Assembly (NCBI RefSeq): GCF_041381155.1
Contig: NC_091142.1
Span: 25,460,264 to 25,524,263 of the forward strand
Reading direction: 5' to 3'
DNA: 64,000 nt
DNA from: Argopecten irradians
Lineage: Eukaryota > Mollusca > Bivalvia > Pectinida > Pectinidae
The first letter of the stretch is position 1; every line of letters starts with the position of its first letter. Below the pieces are notes generated by a model, which did no database searches, was not told the origin of the DNA, and was given only the letters and a program-made list of their open reading frames with translations. Below, one piece after another: positions 24,076 to 36,114 of the stretch. The translations under genes and the position numbers were made by a program.

Positions 24076-25245
24076 TAGGGGTGACTATCGTTCACAATTT
24101 TAAATATTACAATACTATTGCTATCGAGGAAAACACTATTGTGATAGTTTAACTATTGCAAACTACAATTGCAATAGTATTGCAATAGTATTGAATTCTG
24201 AATTGCATTAAAATCCAGAAGATGAATTGGCCACCATGGTAGCAGAAAACAGTAGATTTGGACAATCTATGAAAATAAGGTGCATGCCTTAGAAATATAG
24301 ATATAGTCATTTAACTGTAAAAATTACCTGTACAAAAGTACTGTATATATATAATTAATCAGCACAACTTTTGCAATTACATTTTAATACAGATTTGGCC
24401 ATCTTCTGCACTTATTCATGCATGTGAAAACCATGGTTACAACAAAAAAATACCTGAAAAATTACAAAATATCAAGAGTTTTAGCCTAAAATTGCAGAAA
24501 ATTGTTCTCATTTTTTTTTTAAGACCTGACTTAAATTGAGCACTTCTATCACAATGGGAAAATAAGCTAATTTATTTCATAGGTCGATTGTGTGGATTTT
24601 TCAATATTTTTGCCTAAACCCGCGTCATGACTGTTTTCGTAACACAATTTCCCCTTTGACTTATTTTTCTTTAATTTTTTTTTAACTTTTGTTTGCAAAT
24701 TTCTTAATATTTATCATAAAGCTACTGCATATTTTATGATAAACTCAAATTTGTCATTTTTGAGCTTAAAATCTTGTTTCAAAATTTAATTAGTTGTTTT
24801 ACAGTAATTTTTCATCAAAATGAATATAATTTTGGACCAAAATAAGAAGATTCAAATTTCCCTATATTTCGCCAAATTTTCCCCTATTTTGAAAAAGGGT
24901 AGTTTCCCCCGAAACCTAGATTGATCCCTGCTGCTAGCATCAGTACCAAGTCAAAGGCAAATGAAGATCATAATTGAAAACATTGTCGGTGTGTGCGTTT
25001 TGATTAAATAGCATGGAAAAAGTGACATTTCATCATGACTGTTAGTCTGTTTATCAATCCTCTGTGAGTCTTTTATCAATTGATTTTAGTTCAAGTTACA
25101 GAAAAATAGCTGACAATTGAAACTATTGATAGTATGGCGTACTATAAGCCATTTTTATCGACTTTTTGAAATTGCCATCAATTGATCGACTTCAGAGGCA
25201 CACAATAGCAATATATCGATAGTCTGATGTATTGTTACACCCCTA
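24076..25245. mobile_element. Non-autonomous hAT-type element
   Basis: It is flanked by a perfect 8-bp target duplication TTCTGAAA (24068-24075 and 25246-25253). Ends TAGGGGTG and CACCCCTA with subterminal ACAATACTATTGC / GCAATATATCGATAG are imperfectly inverted. It carries at 24640-24930 a piece related to the MITE at 29757-30194. No transposase ORF. Confidence 0.85.
24640..24930. mobile_element. 5'-incomplete copy of the CAGGGATCAATCTAG MITE
   Basis: It matches 29880-30194 closely over about 290 bp (e.g. CAAATTTCTTAATATTTATC, ATGAATATAATTTTGGACC) and ends CTAGATTGATCCCTG. The left terminal repeat could not be found, so this copy is truncated or rearranged inside the hAT element. Confidence 0.75.
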
Positions 25246-25253
25246 TTCTGAAA

Positions 25254-26834
25254 TACATTGTATGCAAAGATAATTGTTTGATTGATTGTTTATCAATATA
25301 AATTTTGCCTTATGGCCTACAACTATGGGATGATGCCCAAATGATTTGCTGTCCATCCAGATCTAATATTATTTGATTAATCTTGGGGCACAACTCCACA
25401 ATTGATCATATCGTATTTTGTTCCTAGTCGATTACATGTTACAATGTTCATTTCATTACATCAAGCCATTGTCACTGATAATTCAATTTTAAACAAATCT
25501 AGCTGACAGGGCGTGACCTTTCGCCAGACCCCCGTGTGTACTGTAGTGACAGGTCAGAATCGAGGACGTTTACATGTACCTATATGTCGTAAATTACATA
25601 ATTTACAAGCTGTTACATTTAATACATGGACGATAATCGTTCCGAGTTGTTCAAACGGTATCTTACAAGGGTTACATCGAGTAAAATGCAAACGAAAAAA
25701 AAATATTAACAACTACTGTAGCCCAGAAAAACGTTTGAAGTTCCTACGTGACGAAAAACGTCGAGAGCAATGCTCTGAGCATGATGACGGCTAGCTTCAG
25801 ATTATGTAAACTTAAAACATAAATAGACATTATGATATTTGTGTCGATCATCGCCTTACCAAACCGGAATCTCAAACAAACAGCATGCAAAATCCTTTCA
25901 GAATAAACCTCTTCTCACCATACACTCAGTTTCAATTGAGGTTTTATATAACGCTTCGTACAGCTGACAAGACTCGCTGACCCGAGTCCAAATGAAGCGA
26001 ATGTGAACTCTACTTCCGGTGACGTATTGGGGAGTGTTCATTATTTTTGTCGATGCGTTGATGTAATTTACACAACGTATGATATCACATGCACTTTGAT
26101 CAGAAATATCAAGGACGTATATATTAATAACCATTATCTAACTCTTTTTTAATGTAATTCTATCATGATGATGAGCTAACTTTCCGAACTGGCTTTTGAT
26201 TTTTTTTTTAAATGGGTACTGTAGTAAACGAGATTGATAATTTTGTGGAGTCAGAAAAAATATTAATTCATGCGTTAACTACACTTGTCATTTTCTTCTG
26301 AACAATTCATTTAAAATGAAATAAATGTTAATTTTCATAACGCGAGTCGTTTAATTTATCTTTCACGCAGGCCCCGTCTTCCTGTGGGCCAGACGGCAAA
26401 ACATAGATAATACTACAAATGTATCTAAATCTCTGATATAGGCCTAGTGGAACTGTTAGATTACGCAGGGACTACCAACTTTATCATTTTCTTATTGAAC
26501 AATTCATTTAGCAAAATGAAATTACAGAGAGAGCGACGCATAAATGCTTAATTTTCATACGCGAGTCGTTTAATTTATCCTTCAGACAAAGGAAAGATGG
26601 ACACGCAGTTTGAGACAGATAGGCTGGCCCCGTCTTCCTGTGGGCCAGATAACAAACTTTGACGGCCTAGGGAATCCTACATATGAAATTTTGAGAAACA
26701 GGTATAGATAATTAACTATAGCGGCCAAATCGATTGGTATGCAAATATGCACAAATCTACATATGAAATTTTGATATAGCATAACAAACCTAGTGTGGCA
26801 GTAAACGATTGGTATCAAAATGACAATATGGCTA
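25254..26834. other. Intergenic region with a roughly 190-bp direct duplication
   Basis: Segments near 26287-26395 and 26480-26650 share GAACAATTCATTTA, CGCGAGTCGTTTAATTTATC and CCCCGTCTTCCTGTGGGCCAG. A basic 93-codon plus-strand ORF (25513-25794) has no recognisable domain and may be chance. Nothing else supported. Confidence 0.45.
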
Positions 26835-27354
26835 CGGGCCACCTACATTGAAATTTTTCCCTTCGATCAGATATCAAACCCTCCAAGATGGCCGCCTGGC
26901 GGCCATCTTGTTCGTAAGTTTGAACAAAAGTAAGTAGTTCTCAAGAAATATCGATAACAAACTTCAACTGCCAAAATCAAAGATGGCTGCCTGGCGGCCA
27001 TCTTGTTTTTCCGATCAGCCTCAAAATCTGTATGGCACAAAAAGGGACCAAGGGTAACCTCCATGTGAAGTTTGAACAAAATCCCTTCAGTAGTTCTTCA
27101 AGAAATATCGATAACAATCTTCAACTGCCAAAATCAAAGATGGCTGCCTGGCGGCCATCTTGTTTTTCCGATCAGCCTCAAAATCTGTATGGCACAAATA
27201 TAGACCAAGGGGACCCTCCATGTTAAGTTTGAACAAAATCCCTGCAGTAGTTTTTAAGAAATAGTGATAACAAGCATTGTTTACGGACGGACGACGGACT
27301 ACGGACGCAGGGCGATTTGAATAGCCCACCATCTGATGGTGGTGGGCTAAAAAA
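26835..27354 (-). mobile_element. Pearl/HINE-like element
   Basis: The right end is the hairpin AGCCCACCATCTGATGGTGG next to an ACGGACGGACGACGGACTAC run. The core holds at least two units with the palindrome AAGATGGCTGCCTGGCGGCC/ATCTTG, GATCAGCCTCAAAATCTGTA and AAGAAATATCGATAACAA. It is the same style as the 15.7-17.8-kb and 44.7-45.3-kb elements but a different subfamily. Confidence 0.65.
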
Positions 27355-27850
27355 TCATATGTTATATTCTTTCTTGTTGCTTATTAGGCATATCTCTATT
27401 TTAATATCGAAGAAAAAAACGGAAACGACGTCGTGCTACATCCCTAAAAACACCACATATTGGCACAACTGTATTTATACAGTATACATGTATAATAATA
27501 CGTATGGGAAGGAGATATACCATTATGATTTCGTACACGAGAGTACACAGGCAAATAATTACCAATACACAGATGGTTTTAGATTGAATGATAATATTTT
27601 GGACCAGCTGTTTTACCCGGAAAATATGCCTGAAGTGGCAGGATTTTCGCCATCTTTCCGTGAAACATATCATTTTGAGTATCGTGATTCCCCACCCTGG
27701 GAATTTATAAGTTGTTTGTCAAAAACGGACCGAGTCGATGATCGAACTCCACGTGCCCACGTGTACGTTTTAGCCAATGAGAATAGAGAAAATGTGTTTT
27801 ATATTTTGAACACTCACGCGGTGAATACTTTCAGTGATATTTTAACATAA
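27317..27850 (+). CDS. Unrecognised ORF, possible gene of a local family
   Basis: A 177-codon ORF lies just upstream of CCT6. Its first 14 or so codons fall inside the hairpin end of a HINE-like element, so a later start (MYNNTYGKEIYHYDFVHE, 27488) is more likely. The C-terminal half includes the segments ILDQLFYPENMPEVAGFSPS, FRETYHFEYRDSPPWEFISC and HVYVLANENRENVFYILNTH. I do not recognise a domain. A related but decayed segment at 46500-46690 shares CCCGGAAAATATG and CTTTCCGTGAAACAT, so this belongs to a duplicated sequence family and may be an exon of a larger gene or a relic. Confidence 0.35.
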   Translation: MNSPPSDGGGLKNHMLYSFLLLIRHISILISKKKTETTSCYIPKNTTYWHNCIYTVYMYNNTYGKEIYHYDFVHESTQANNYQYTDGFRLNDNILDQLFYPENMPEVAGFSPSFRETYHFEYRDSPPWEFISCLSKTDRVDDRTPRAHVYVLANENRENVFYILNTHAVNTFSDILT

Positions 27851-28033
27851 GATATCAACATGATATAAAAGATATTTAGATCCAATTTAAACTTTTTGGC
27901 ATGACTATGCTGACAATATTAGAGTAACAAACGATAACAGTAGTTAAAAAAATAATAATAATAAATGATCCCTAATCCTCAAATCTCGCACACTTCCGGT
28001 TATAACACGAGAGTTCGGCATTCCGTATTCAAC

Positions 28034-28170
28034 ATGTCTGCCATCAAGTCTCTGAATCCCAAAGCCGAAGTTGCCAGGGCTGCCCAGGCCTTAGCGGTGA
28101 ACATCAGTGCTGCTAAAGGACTTCAAGATGTGCTTAAAACCAATCTTGGTCCAAAAGGCACACTCAAAAT
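28034..28170 (+). CDS. CCT6: T-complex protein 1 subunit zeta (CCT6), coding exon 1
   Basis: CCT6 is one of eight subunits of the cytosolic TRiC/CCT chaperonin ring that folds actin, tubulin and other proteins using ATP. ATG at 28034 opens [20 protein letters not shown], then [20 protein letters not shown] and KGTLKM, matching the first 46 residues of animal CCT6 almost position by position. The N-terminal helices and the TNLGPKG nucleotide-binding segment are present. The donor AAAAT|GTAAGTA follows 28170 (phase 2). It sits downstream of the unknown 27.3-27.9 kb ORF on the same strand. Confidence 0.95.
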
Positions 28171-28500
28171 GTAAGTATAGCTAAAGGAAAAATGTAATTT
28201 TACAAAATTGCAAACCACCACAGAAAGTTCTGGAACACGTGGGATTCATGCTTCTCAACTTTACGACATGTCGGGACACAACTGTTCTGGAATAATGACA
28301 ATAAATATATGGAATGGATATCTTAACGTTGTAAATAACAATGAAAACAGTTTCTTTCTTAATTAATAAATTTAGCTAATACCTCTTATTTAATGTTTCA
28401 ACATTTGTGTGGAAAATGTTTACTTATTCATACATGTATATCAACCATGCATAGTAACGGTGAATAGCTATCTAGGATATTTTATCATCACAATAGCCAT

Positions 28501-28825
28501 CCTCGATACTCCAGGGGTTCCGATCACTTGTACGATCTCTGCACCCCTGGACTATCTCATAGTAAAACTGGAGGCAACAGAATAGAACAGGTAACTTAGT
28601 CATTTGATGTACATCAAAAGAGCCGTATATTATATATATAACGGTACACTGTGGTTGACTCTGTGGCTTTGATGTTAGACATCGCTCTCTCTGTAGTCTT
28701 CAAATGAAATATTTGCTAGCCTGTGATTGGTCAAATGTTTTCCGCTGAGCTGCCTTCAATTTCACTATGAGATTAGTCCAGGGGTGTAGAGATCGTAAGT
28801 GATCGGAAGCCCTGGAGTATCGAGG
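28501..28825. mobile_element. Long-TIR MITE, copy 2 of 3 (CCT6 intron 1)
   Basis: The ends CCTCGATACTCCAGGGGTTC and GCCCTGGAGTATCGAGG are inverted repeats that continue inward for about 60 bp (TACGATCTCTGCACCCCTGG / CCAGGGGTGTAGAGATCGTA). It is the best-preserved copy of the family. Confidence 0.85.
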
Positions 28826-28857
28826 ATGCACAATAGCTGACATCTAGTTTTAATCAG

Positions 28858-28955
28858 GTCCGGTAGCACTGTTAAATCTGGCTTTATAGCTAGATTTGAC
28901 TATAGGTCCGGTAGCACGCTAAATCTGGCTATATAGCTAGATTTGGCTATATCAT
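28858..28955. repeat. 49-bp tandem duplication
   Basis: AGGTCCGGTAGCAC ... TAAATCTGGCT ... TAGCTAGATTTG occurs twice in tandem. Each copy carries the small palindrome CTATATAGCTAG or a variant. Confidence 0.7.
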
Positions 28956-29756
28956 ATTGGGGACACTCCCATATGCAGGATAGTCCTGCATTTGAGTGAT
29001 AATTTTGTTACGCAAATGCAGATCACTGAACAAAAAGTGATATATAATGGGTGAGGAGAAATGCATTCATCCATTTTAATTTCACGGAATCCTGCATTTG
29101 GGTAACTAAATGCTTACTCAAATTTAAATGTAGGACTATTCCTCATAGGCAAAAGTGTGCCCAACCTGTTAAAGGTGTTATTCACTTGACTCGCATAGTC
29201 AGCTAAAACTGACCATAATTGCAGACTCCAAAAAGTTCTGACTGATAGCCTGTAAAGGCTGCTTGTAGTGTTCATCGATCCCTTTCTGGAGATAGTATAA
29301 ATCTGGCAACAGGTTAATTTTGGGTTAAATATATATTCATGTAGGCCCTATATAACAGTAAAACAGTTATATAATATAACAAACCAAAATTATAAGCATA
29401 GTTTGTTATACACTGTAAATTAAACACATATTACAAATTCCTTATATGAAATATATCTGGAAATGAAAGGTACTACATTATATACCATCGATTCATTGTA
29501 ATCAGTAATTTTCTTACTCAGTAATTTCAGGGGCCTGTACCTTTTCAATTGGGAAAAATTTACATAGTATTTTTCTTCAAATATGTATATTTTAGAGAGA
29601 GTTTTTCTTCATTTGGAAAATATTAACATGAAATTGGGAAAATACAGCAAATAAACATTTTAAGAAATGTTCTATCCTATTATATCACATTAACAGCGCG
29701 ATGTCATAAGTAATGTTAAAGGCATCCGAGAATCAATGTTTCGGTAGCTATCTTGG

Positions 29757-30194
29757 CAGGGATCAATCTAGCTCAGATTTATTACCGTTTATGGGTAAAT
29801 TTCCCCTCAAGGAATGAATTCCCCTCTGGCCTAAAATTCCCCTGAAAATTTAAGAATTCCCCATTTGAAGCTAAAAAATGACCGTTTTTGTTACACAATT
29901 TCCCCTGTGACTTATTTTTTATTATTTTTTTTTAGACTTTTGTTTACAAATTTCTTAATATTTATCATACAGCTACTGCATATTTTATAATAAACTCAAT
30001 TTTTTTTCTAAATTGAGCTTAAAATCTTGCTTAACTAAATTTAAAAATAAAATTAGTTGTTTTACAGTACTTTTTCGTCAAAATGAATATAATTTTGGAC
30101 CTAAATAAGAAAATTCAAATTCCCCTATATTTCGCCAAACTTTTCCCCTATTTTGAAAAAGGGTAGTTTCCCCCAAAACCTAGATTGATACCTG
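29757..30194. mobile_element. 438-bp MITE, CAGGGATCAATCTAG family
   Basis: Inverted ends CAGGGATCAATCTAG / CTAGATTGATACCTG are flanked by the direct repeat CTTGG (29752-29756, 30195-30199). It inserted inside the left target duplication of the large hAT element that starts at 30200. A partial relative lies at 24640-24930. Confidence 0.82.
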
Positions 30195-31115
30195 CTTGGT
30201 AGGGCTGTCAACGGTACTATATTTTGTCCCAGGGTACCCAAATTTTAGTACCCGACCCGTACCCGGGTACTCGACACAGATCTACTGCTTTTGTATTGGG
30301 TTACGTTATGTTTGCTGTTTGGGAAGATCGGTTGATCGACGGAGATACTATGAAATCATATGTGAGTTCAGTAAAGATAGCTTCAGTCATTAATTGTCTA
30401 CTTCATTTCTATTGGACATTCATAATTGCTAATGAGCTGCAGTAAAGTGTCAGTCTAACCAGCGTGTCTGTAGCATATACCAGTCCTAGAGGAAATGTTT
30501 TTGCACATGGATACAATACAACTGGAAACCTTCTGACCATGTGACATAGTCTTCATTCGGACGGTCTCTAGTGTTATCAGATATGACTATAGTGTGACCT
30601 ATGTCCGTCAAGTAGATTGTTCTCGCATCAAAAGACGGTCATGAGAAATAAAAATTGGAACAATGTTGCATGTGAAAATGTTGTGATAAGATAAGGTGTC
30701 ATCCGTGGTGAGTGAAAACAAAACAAATTAGTTTTAGACTTGTTTACGTACATCCAGACAAATTGTCCTATTTTGACGTGTACCCTGGTAAACATTTTTA
30801 GGTCACCTAACCATAGGTCATGGTGACCTATTGCGAGAGCCTTTTGTCCGTCGTTGTGCGTCGTCCGTCGTGCGTTAAGTTTTTGTTGTGAACACGATAA
30901 CTTGAGTAAATGTGAACCGAGATTGATGAAACTTTGTATGTAGCTTAATATTAACAAGATCTCGGACGAGTTCGAGTTTCAGGGTTGCTGGATCAAGTTC
31001 AAGGTCACTGCTACTATTTTTAGAAAATCCCTATCAGCACTCTAGCAGCTTCATTCCTTGAGTGATTCTGATCACACTTCACACATAGACAAAGGATCAT
31101 CAGGGGTGTAAAAAT

Positions 31116-32050
31116 TAGGGCTGAAAGGATTAGTCGAATAATCGGAGGCAATTAGATTAATGAAGCTAATTGATAATCGTAACATGCATAGCAAGTGCAT
31201 TGTAAGCTGACTAACCGAAACGTTAACGTTAAACACGTTGACAGATCATGGATTTCTGAGTAAGCCATTCCGACTGGAGTTTCATCACTTTATGGACATG
31301 TTTTAAAATCAACAAAGCATATATGATGTGAGAAATACTTGTTAAATTACGTCTCTGTGGAAGTTAAAGTCATTAATCAATGAAAAAGTGGATGTCATAA
31401 GAAAGCTTGCGACACGCGGTTCGCCAATTTTCACTAGCGATCGACTCCATGTTGTTACGTCACGGAAGCCTAATCGCCGCCGGGACGCTCGGGAGCGGAA
31501 GGAGCAGTAGTCTTGAACATGTATTTAAATTTTACTATTGCATGTGTTTATCATACAAAAAGAATGTTTTTGTTCATATTCTGATTGAAGATAAGAGTTG
31601 TTGATTTATTTTTTAATTTTTTTTTGATCACGGAAATAAAAAAGTTTATTGACGAAAATTTTGTCATGTCGCTCCGTGGCGATCCAGATTTGGTTGATTA
31701 GTGGTACGTGTGAAGGTCACGTCAAAACAGCGGGTTATAATTAGCAGACTGGATTTAAACGATGTTACAGAAGACGATACAGGAACGGAATTCAGAGCTT
31801 ATTTGGGATAAAATACGTTTGTTTTGTCAATAAATCTATTCTTATTTGTTGGTAGGCTTATATTATGCAAGGCATGTCCTCTGTCATATCGTAGGTGTTA
31901 TTATTAGTTGATAACAAAAGATGGCGGACGTTATCAGTAGTCAGTAGTGAAACAATATAGTTGCCTTCAATTCAAACAATTAATCGATTAGTAATCGATT
32001 ACATGTGACCGAATAATCGAATACAAAAATTACTAATCGTTTCAGCCATA
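31116..32050. mobile_element. hAT-type MITE, 935 bp, innermost level
   Basis: Ends TAGGGCTGAAAGGATTAGT / ACTAATCGTTTCAGCCATA are flanked by the 8-bp duplication GTAAAAAT / GTGAAAAT. Subterminal TCGAATAATCGA-like repeats are typical of hAT ends. It landed in the terminal repeat of the enclosing element. Confidence 0.85.
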
Positions 32051-32284
32051 GTGAAAATCCACTAGCCCGACGCCCGGGGTTACCGAATTTTCAGCTTGGG
32101 CTAGTGGAAATTTTAGCCATACTAGCCCGGGGCTAGTGACTTTTTTCAAAGATATTTCAAAACGAAAAACATCAAAATTAAGTCATAATAACACTTCAAA
32201 ACATATTGCAATTCTATGTAATATTCGTATCTAACTTTAAATCTTAATCTGGAGTCATGTTGTCTAATTTATTGACGACTGTAG

Positions 32285-33447
32285 CAGGGTTGGGGTAATT
32301 AAAAATGTAATTGTAATTAATTGCAATTAATTACATTTTTTCAAGTAATTGAAAGTAATTTGTAATTAAGAAATATTTCAATTACATGTAATTGTAATTG
32401 TAATTGTAATTAATTACATTATAAAAATGTGTAATTAACAATTACATTTCAATTACTTTTCAATTACATTTATATATTTACTAATGTCTAAATAATTACC
32501 AAGATTAATGAATGTATGACATTTATTTGGCTATGTAGAAATTTAAACAGGTAACATATGTGAGACCTGTTTTACCTGTAGTTTACCCCTCAAGCAATAT
32601 ACAAGCTAGGTGTGAGGTGTGAAGTTGTGAACACAAAGCCTGTGATTACAACTCACAAAGGTCTTGCTTATATAACACCTGTTGATCACCTAATTAGCAA
32701 ATCTAATGAAGGCAAAAATATAGATGATAGCTCAGATTTGTCTTCACTGCCCCTGCCAAGAAAATTTTAACAGAAGACTTTAGTGAAGATTGCAGAGAAA
32801 TATTGTGACCCATTAAAGTTCTGGAAAGATTATTCTTGCAAATTTCTAAATTCGTCTTTTTTAGCTAGCAACTACTTAGCTATACCAGCCACTTCAGCTC
32901 CAGTAGAGAGATTGTTTAGTGTTAATTGCTGGCAAAGTATTCCGACCAGACAGATACAGACTGTCTGATGATGATTTTGAGATGCTAATGATGATAAAAT
33001 ACAATAAAAAATATCAATACCTGGTACATAAAGCTGACGCATTTGACAATATTACTGCTAGGTCCAATAAAAATCTACATTTAAAACAAATACACCCTAC
33101 CAATACTCAATTGTAACTTGCAGTTTATGTGAATTGAACATATGTTCTATCAGAATTTACTGATATCGACTTATTATATCTGTATAACTGCTAAAGTGCA
33201 AGATTATACAAATGTGTATATATGCAAGGATGTATATCTCACTTATAAATCCTTGGTATAAACATATAAAAAACATATTAAGAAAATGTAATGTGTAATT
33301 GTAATTAATTACTTTTTGAATGTAATTGTAATTGTAATTAATTACATTTACAAAACTGAGTAATTGTAATTGTAATTGTAATTGAGTTTTGACCAAGTAA
33401 TTGTAATTGTAATTAATTACATTGCAATGTAATTGACCCCAACCCTG
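32285..33447 (+). mobile_element. hAT element with transposase remnant, innermost level
   Basis: A perfect 8-bp target duplication GACTGTAG occurs at 32277-32284 and 33448-33455. The ends are CAGGGTTGGGGTAATTAAAA and TGACCCCAACCCTG, followed inward by runs of GTAATTGTAATTAATTACA. Between 32783 and 33050 lie pieces of the hAT C-terminal dimerisation domain: LAIPATSAPVERLFS in one frame, then GKVFRPDRYRLSDDDFEMLM in the next, so this transposase is broken by at least one frameshift and lacks its N-terminal two thirds. Confidence 0.92.
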
Positions 33448-33790
33448 GACTGTAGACAGGTACAGTAGGCCTCCCGATCACCACAGTAAATAGTGATGCA
33501 TAGCATTTCATGTGAAAGTGACGTAATTTGCAACACAGGTTCTAGAAAAACAATATACAAACCATCAAATAAGTCATATCAGCTATCAGATCAATAAATT
33601 TTAATAGTTACAAAAACGATGTTAAAGAACTGGAATCTATTCCTCAAAAAGTCGGCAGCAAAGCCATGCCTGCAGCAGGCAGCCATATTTGTTATGGTTA
33701 TTCTAATATCCGGGTCAAAGGTCGGGAATCCAGAATCCGGATTCAGGATTAAAAAAAAATCTAAAAATTGTGTTCTAAACATATCATAAA

Positions 33791-34159
33791 TTAAAGATGC
33801 TCCACCGCCGACAGAGCATAAATGATATTCATCATTTGAACAATAATTGGTGTTTAATCGTGTATATATATGTCTAATTAAAACAAAAAATAATATGAAA
33901 TAATTTATTTTGACTTTGGTGCATGCGCAATCAGTACTTCATTCCATATAGGATATACGTAGTGACACAGATTATTTTCGGGATGCAATTAATTATCTGT
34001 CATATCTTTAAGTTTGGAGTAAAATTAGAAGCTTAAACTTTTCAATGATGGTAATGGTGTAAAGTAAGTAACTTTTGTTACTGAAGAAAAATACAAAATC
34101 ATCTGCTCCTGTTGGTGATAGTGAAAAAATACTACTTGTCAGCGGTGGAGCATCTTTAA
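33791..34159. mobile_element. TTAA-flanked MITE, family 3, copy 2
   Basis: TTAA borders with inverted ends AGATGCTCCACCGC / GCGGTGGAGCATCT. The interior is closely similar to the copy at 23485-23847 by eye. It inserted inside the CAGGGGTG element of the nest. Confidence 0.88.
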
Positions 34160-35969
34160 AGATTTTCTTAATTTTTATTTGAATTTAAATAAAAAAAGTA
34201 GATGCAAATAATATTAAAAAAAACCTAACTCAATTAAAAATATTTGAATTTCTACAGTATAACAAATACTGGTATTATAAATTTACCATTTTTTTTATTT
34301 TTTTTTGCTGGGCTAGTAGATATTTAGGCCGGGCTAGTGAAATTTTGGTGTCTACTAGCCCTGGGCTAGTGGTTTGAAATAAATTTTTACACCCCTGAAT
34401 TCATAATATCTCGGACAAGTTTGAGTGTGAAGATTGCCAGACTACAGTCAAGGTCACTGTTACTATTTTTAGATAATTTCTTTGTCAGCACTCTAGCGGC
34501 TTCATTCCTTGAGTGATTTTGATCAAACTGCACACAAATACAAAGGACTGAAAAAGTTTGAGTTTCAAGGTTGCAGGGTCAAGGTCAAGGTCGCCGTTAC
34601 TATTTTTAGAAAATCCTTTTCAGTGCTCTAGCGGCTTCATTCCTTGAGTGATTTTGATCAAACTTCACACAAATTTAAAGGAGTCAGGACCATAATATTT
34701 TCGACAAGATACAGTTTCAGGATTGCCAGGTCAAGGTCAAGGTCACTGTTACTATTTTTAGGTCACCTGACCATACGTCATAGTGACCTACTGCAATAGC
34801 CTATTGTCCATCGTGCGTTAACTTTACTTTGTGAACATGATGACTTGAGTAAATGTTAACCGAGGTAAATGAAACTTTGTATGTTGAGCCTTATATCAAC
34901 AAGATTTCGTACAAGTGGGAAATGGGAATTATTTGGGGACAGTAACGTACAAGTAATTGCCCTTTGTTCTAATTTTATCATTGTGCTTGTGAACAAGATA
35001 ACTTTGGTAAATGTGAACTGATTTTGATGAAACTCTGTATGTAGCCTTATATCAACAAGATCTAGGATGAGTTTGAAAAAGGGAATTTTTCGACGGTAAC
35101 TATATTATAGAGTTCATTGTAATAATGCTATTATTGGACCTTGTGTTCTAAAGATATTGTGGTGCTTTATCAGAATTGTGAATTTTATAACCCTTGGCCT
35201 CTTTGTTTGCCCCTGGGGAGGAGGCTAAGTTTGCTATAGTTTATATTGAATACTTCTTGTGTATATTTTGTTTATTTTCTACTGGAAATTGTTCAAACTT
35301 TTGATTCACATTATAACCACAAGAGGACATTTTGCTATTATGTCATTTTGACCCTGTCTCATCCCCAAAGGCTGAGGGGTGGAGCCCAGTGGGGTCCAAA
35401 TGGCTTAAATTTTTAGGTCACCTGACCATAGGATGATAAAATTAGAAAGAAAAATAACAACCATATGTCGGTTATGATAAATTGTTCCAGTATGCAAATT
35501 CATCCAAGACCTCATTGCATACAGAGTTTCATCAACATCAGTTCATATTTACTTCAGCTTCTATGTTGAATACAGGAGGGAAAAGATTAACACACCATGT
35601 GTTAAAGTCCCTCATAGCTATTATGTTGGCCCTTAAATGACAAATTACCATTGGATGTCAGGTGACCGTTAAGGCCCATATGGGCCTTGATCTAGCTCTT
35701 GTTTGACCTGGTTACATCCCCAACCCGACCCGTAACCGGGTACTCGGGTACTCGTAACAGCTCTATATCTTGGTAGACTAAAATGCTAGTTTTTAGTCAA
35801 AGATGCTAAACATCATCAAAATATGTTAATGTGTCTTCCAAAACATGCACCTCGCACTTCACACATGCTACAAACTACTGCATACATGTGCCGATACATG
35901 TATATGTAATAATGATTCAAATATCTTGTTCTGTCTCCATGTTTCTGATTATTGGTTTCTGATTTTTAG

Positions 35970-36033
35970 GTTGGTGTCAGGATCAGGTGATATCAAACTA
36001 ACCAAGGATGGCAATGTTCTTCTCCATGAAATG
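35970..36033 (+). CDS. CCT6: CCT6 coding exon 2
   Basis: The acceptor TTTTTAG|G completes Met46; the exon then reads LVSGSGDIKLTKDGNVLLHEM, identical in layout to animal CCT6. It includes the GDIKLTKDG ATP-binding motif of group II chaperonins. The donor is ATG|GTAAATA. The next expected segment (QIQHPTASLIAK-like) was not found anywhere to 64000, so the remaining roughly 460 residues lie outside the window or the locus is incomplete. Confidence 0.93.
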
Positions 36034-36114
36034 GTAAATAAACCACACAATAGAATATTTTAGTCATAAAATTTGTAACAGTGATGCATAATTTGCATAT
36101 TAAAACTAACTACA

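Larger units (their letters stand above)
31101..34396. mobile_element. TIR element CAGGGGTGTAAAAATT, third shell of the nest
   Basis: Perfect 16-base inverted ends CAGGGGTGTAAAAATT / AATTTTTACACCCCTG. Subterminal CACTAGCCC / GGGCTAGTG repeats occur inside both ends. It interrupts the HINE-like core and is itself interrupted by two hAT elements and a TTAA MITE. Host target duplication not clear. Confidence 0.75.
30795..35703 (+). mobile_element. HINE-like element(s), second shell of the nest
   Basis: It starts TTTTTAGGTCACCTAACC with a GTCATGGTGACC hairpin and CCGTCGTCCGTCGTGCGTTA. Its core has repeated units with GGTCAAGGTCAAGGTCACTG and CGGCTTCATTCCTTGAGTGA. It ends AGGTGACCGTTAAGGCCCAT / ATGGGCCTTG and CTCTTGTTT. 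Two more left-end motifs at about 34759 and 35415 show that at least three copies or partial copies sit in tandem. Confidence 0.65.
30200..35765. mobile_element. Large hAT-type element, outer shell of a nest
   Basis: Ends TAGGGCTGTCAACGGTAC and GTACTCGTAACAGCTCTA are imperfect inverted repeats with GTACCCGACCCGTACCCGGG-like subterminal repeats on both sides. The target duplication TATCTTGG is at 35766-35773 and, before the MITE at 29757, at 29749-29756. Almost all of its 5.6 kb is later insertions. Confidence 0.75.

Noticed and set aside
25513-25794. 93-codon basic ORF
   Set aside because: No recognisable domain, no visible splice or neighbour support; could be chance or an unrecognised exon, too weak to call.
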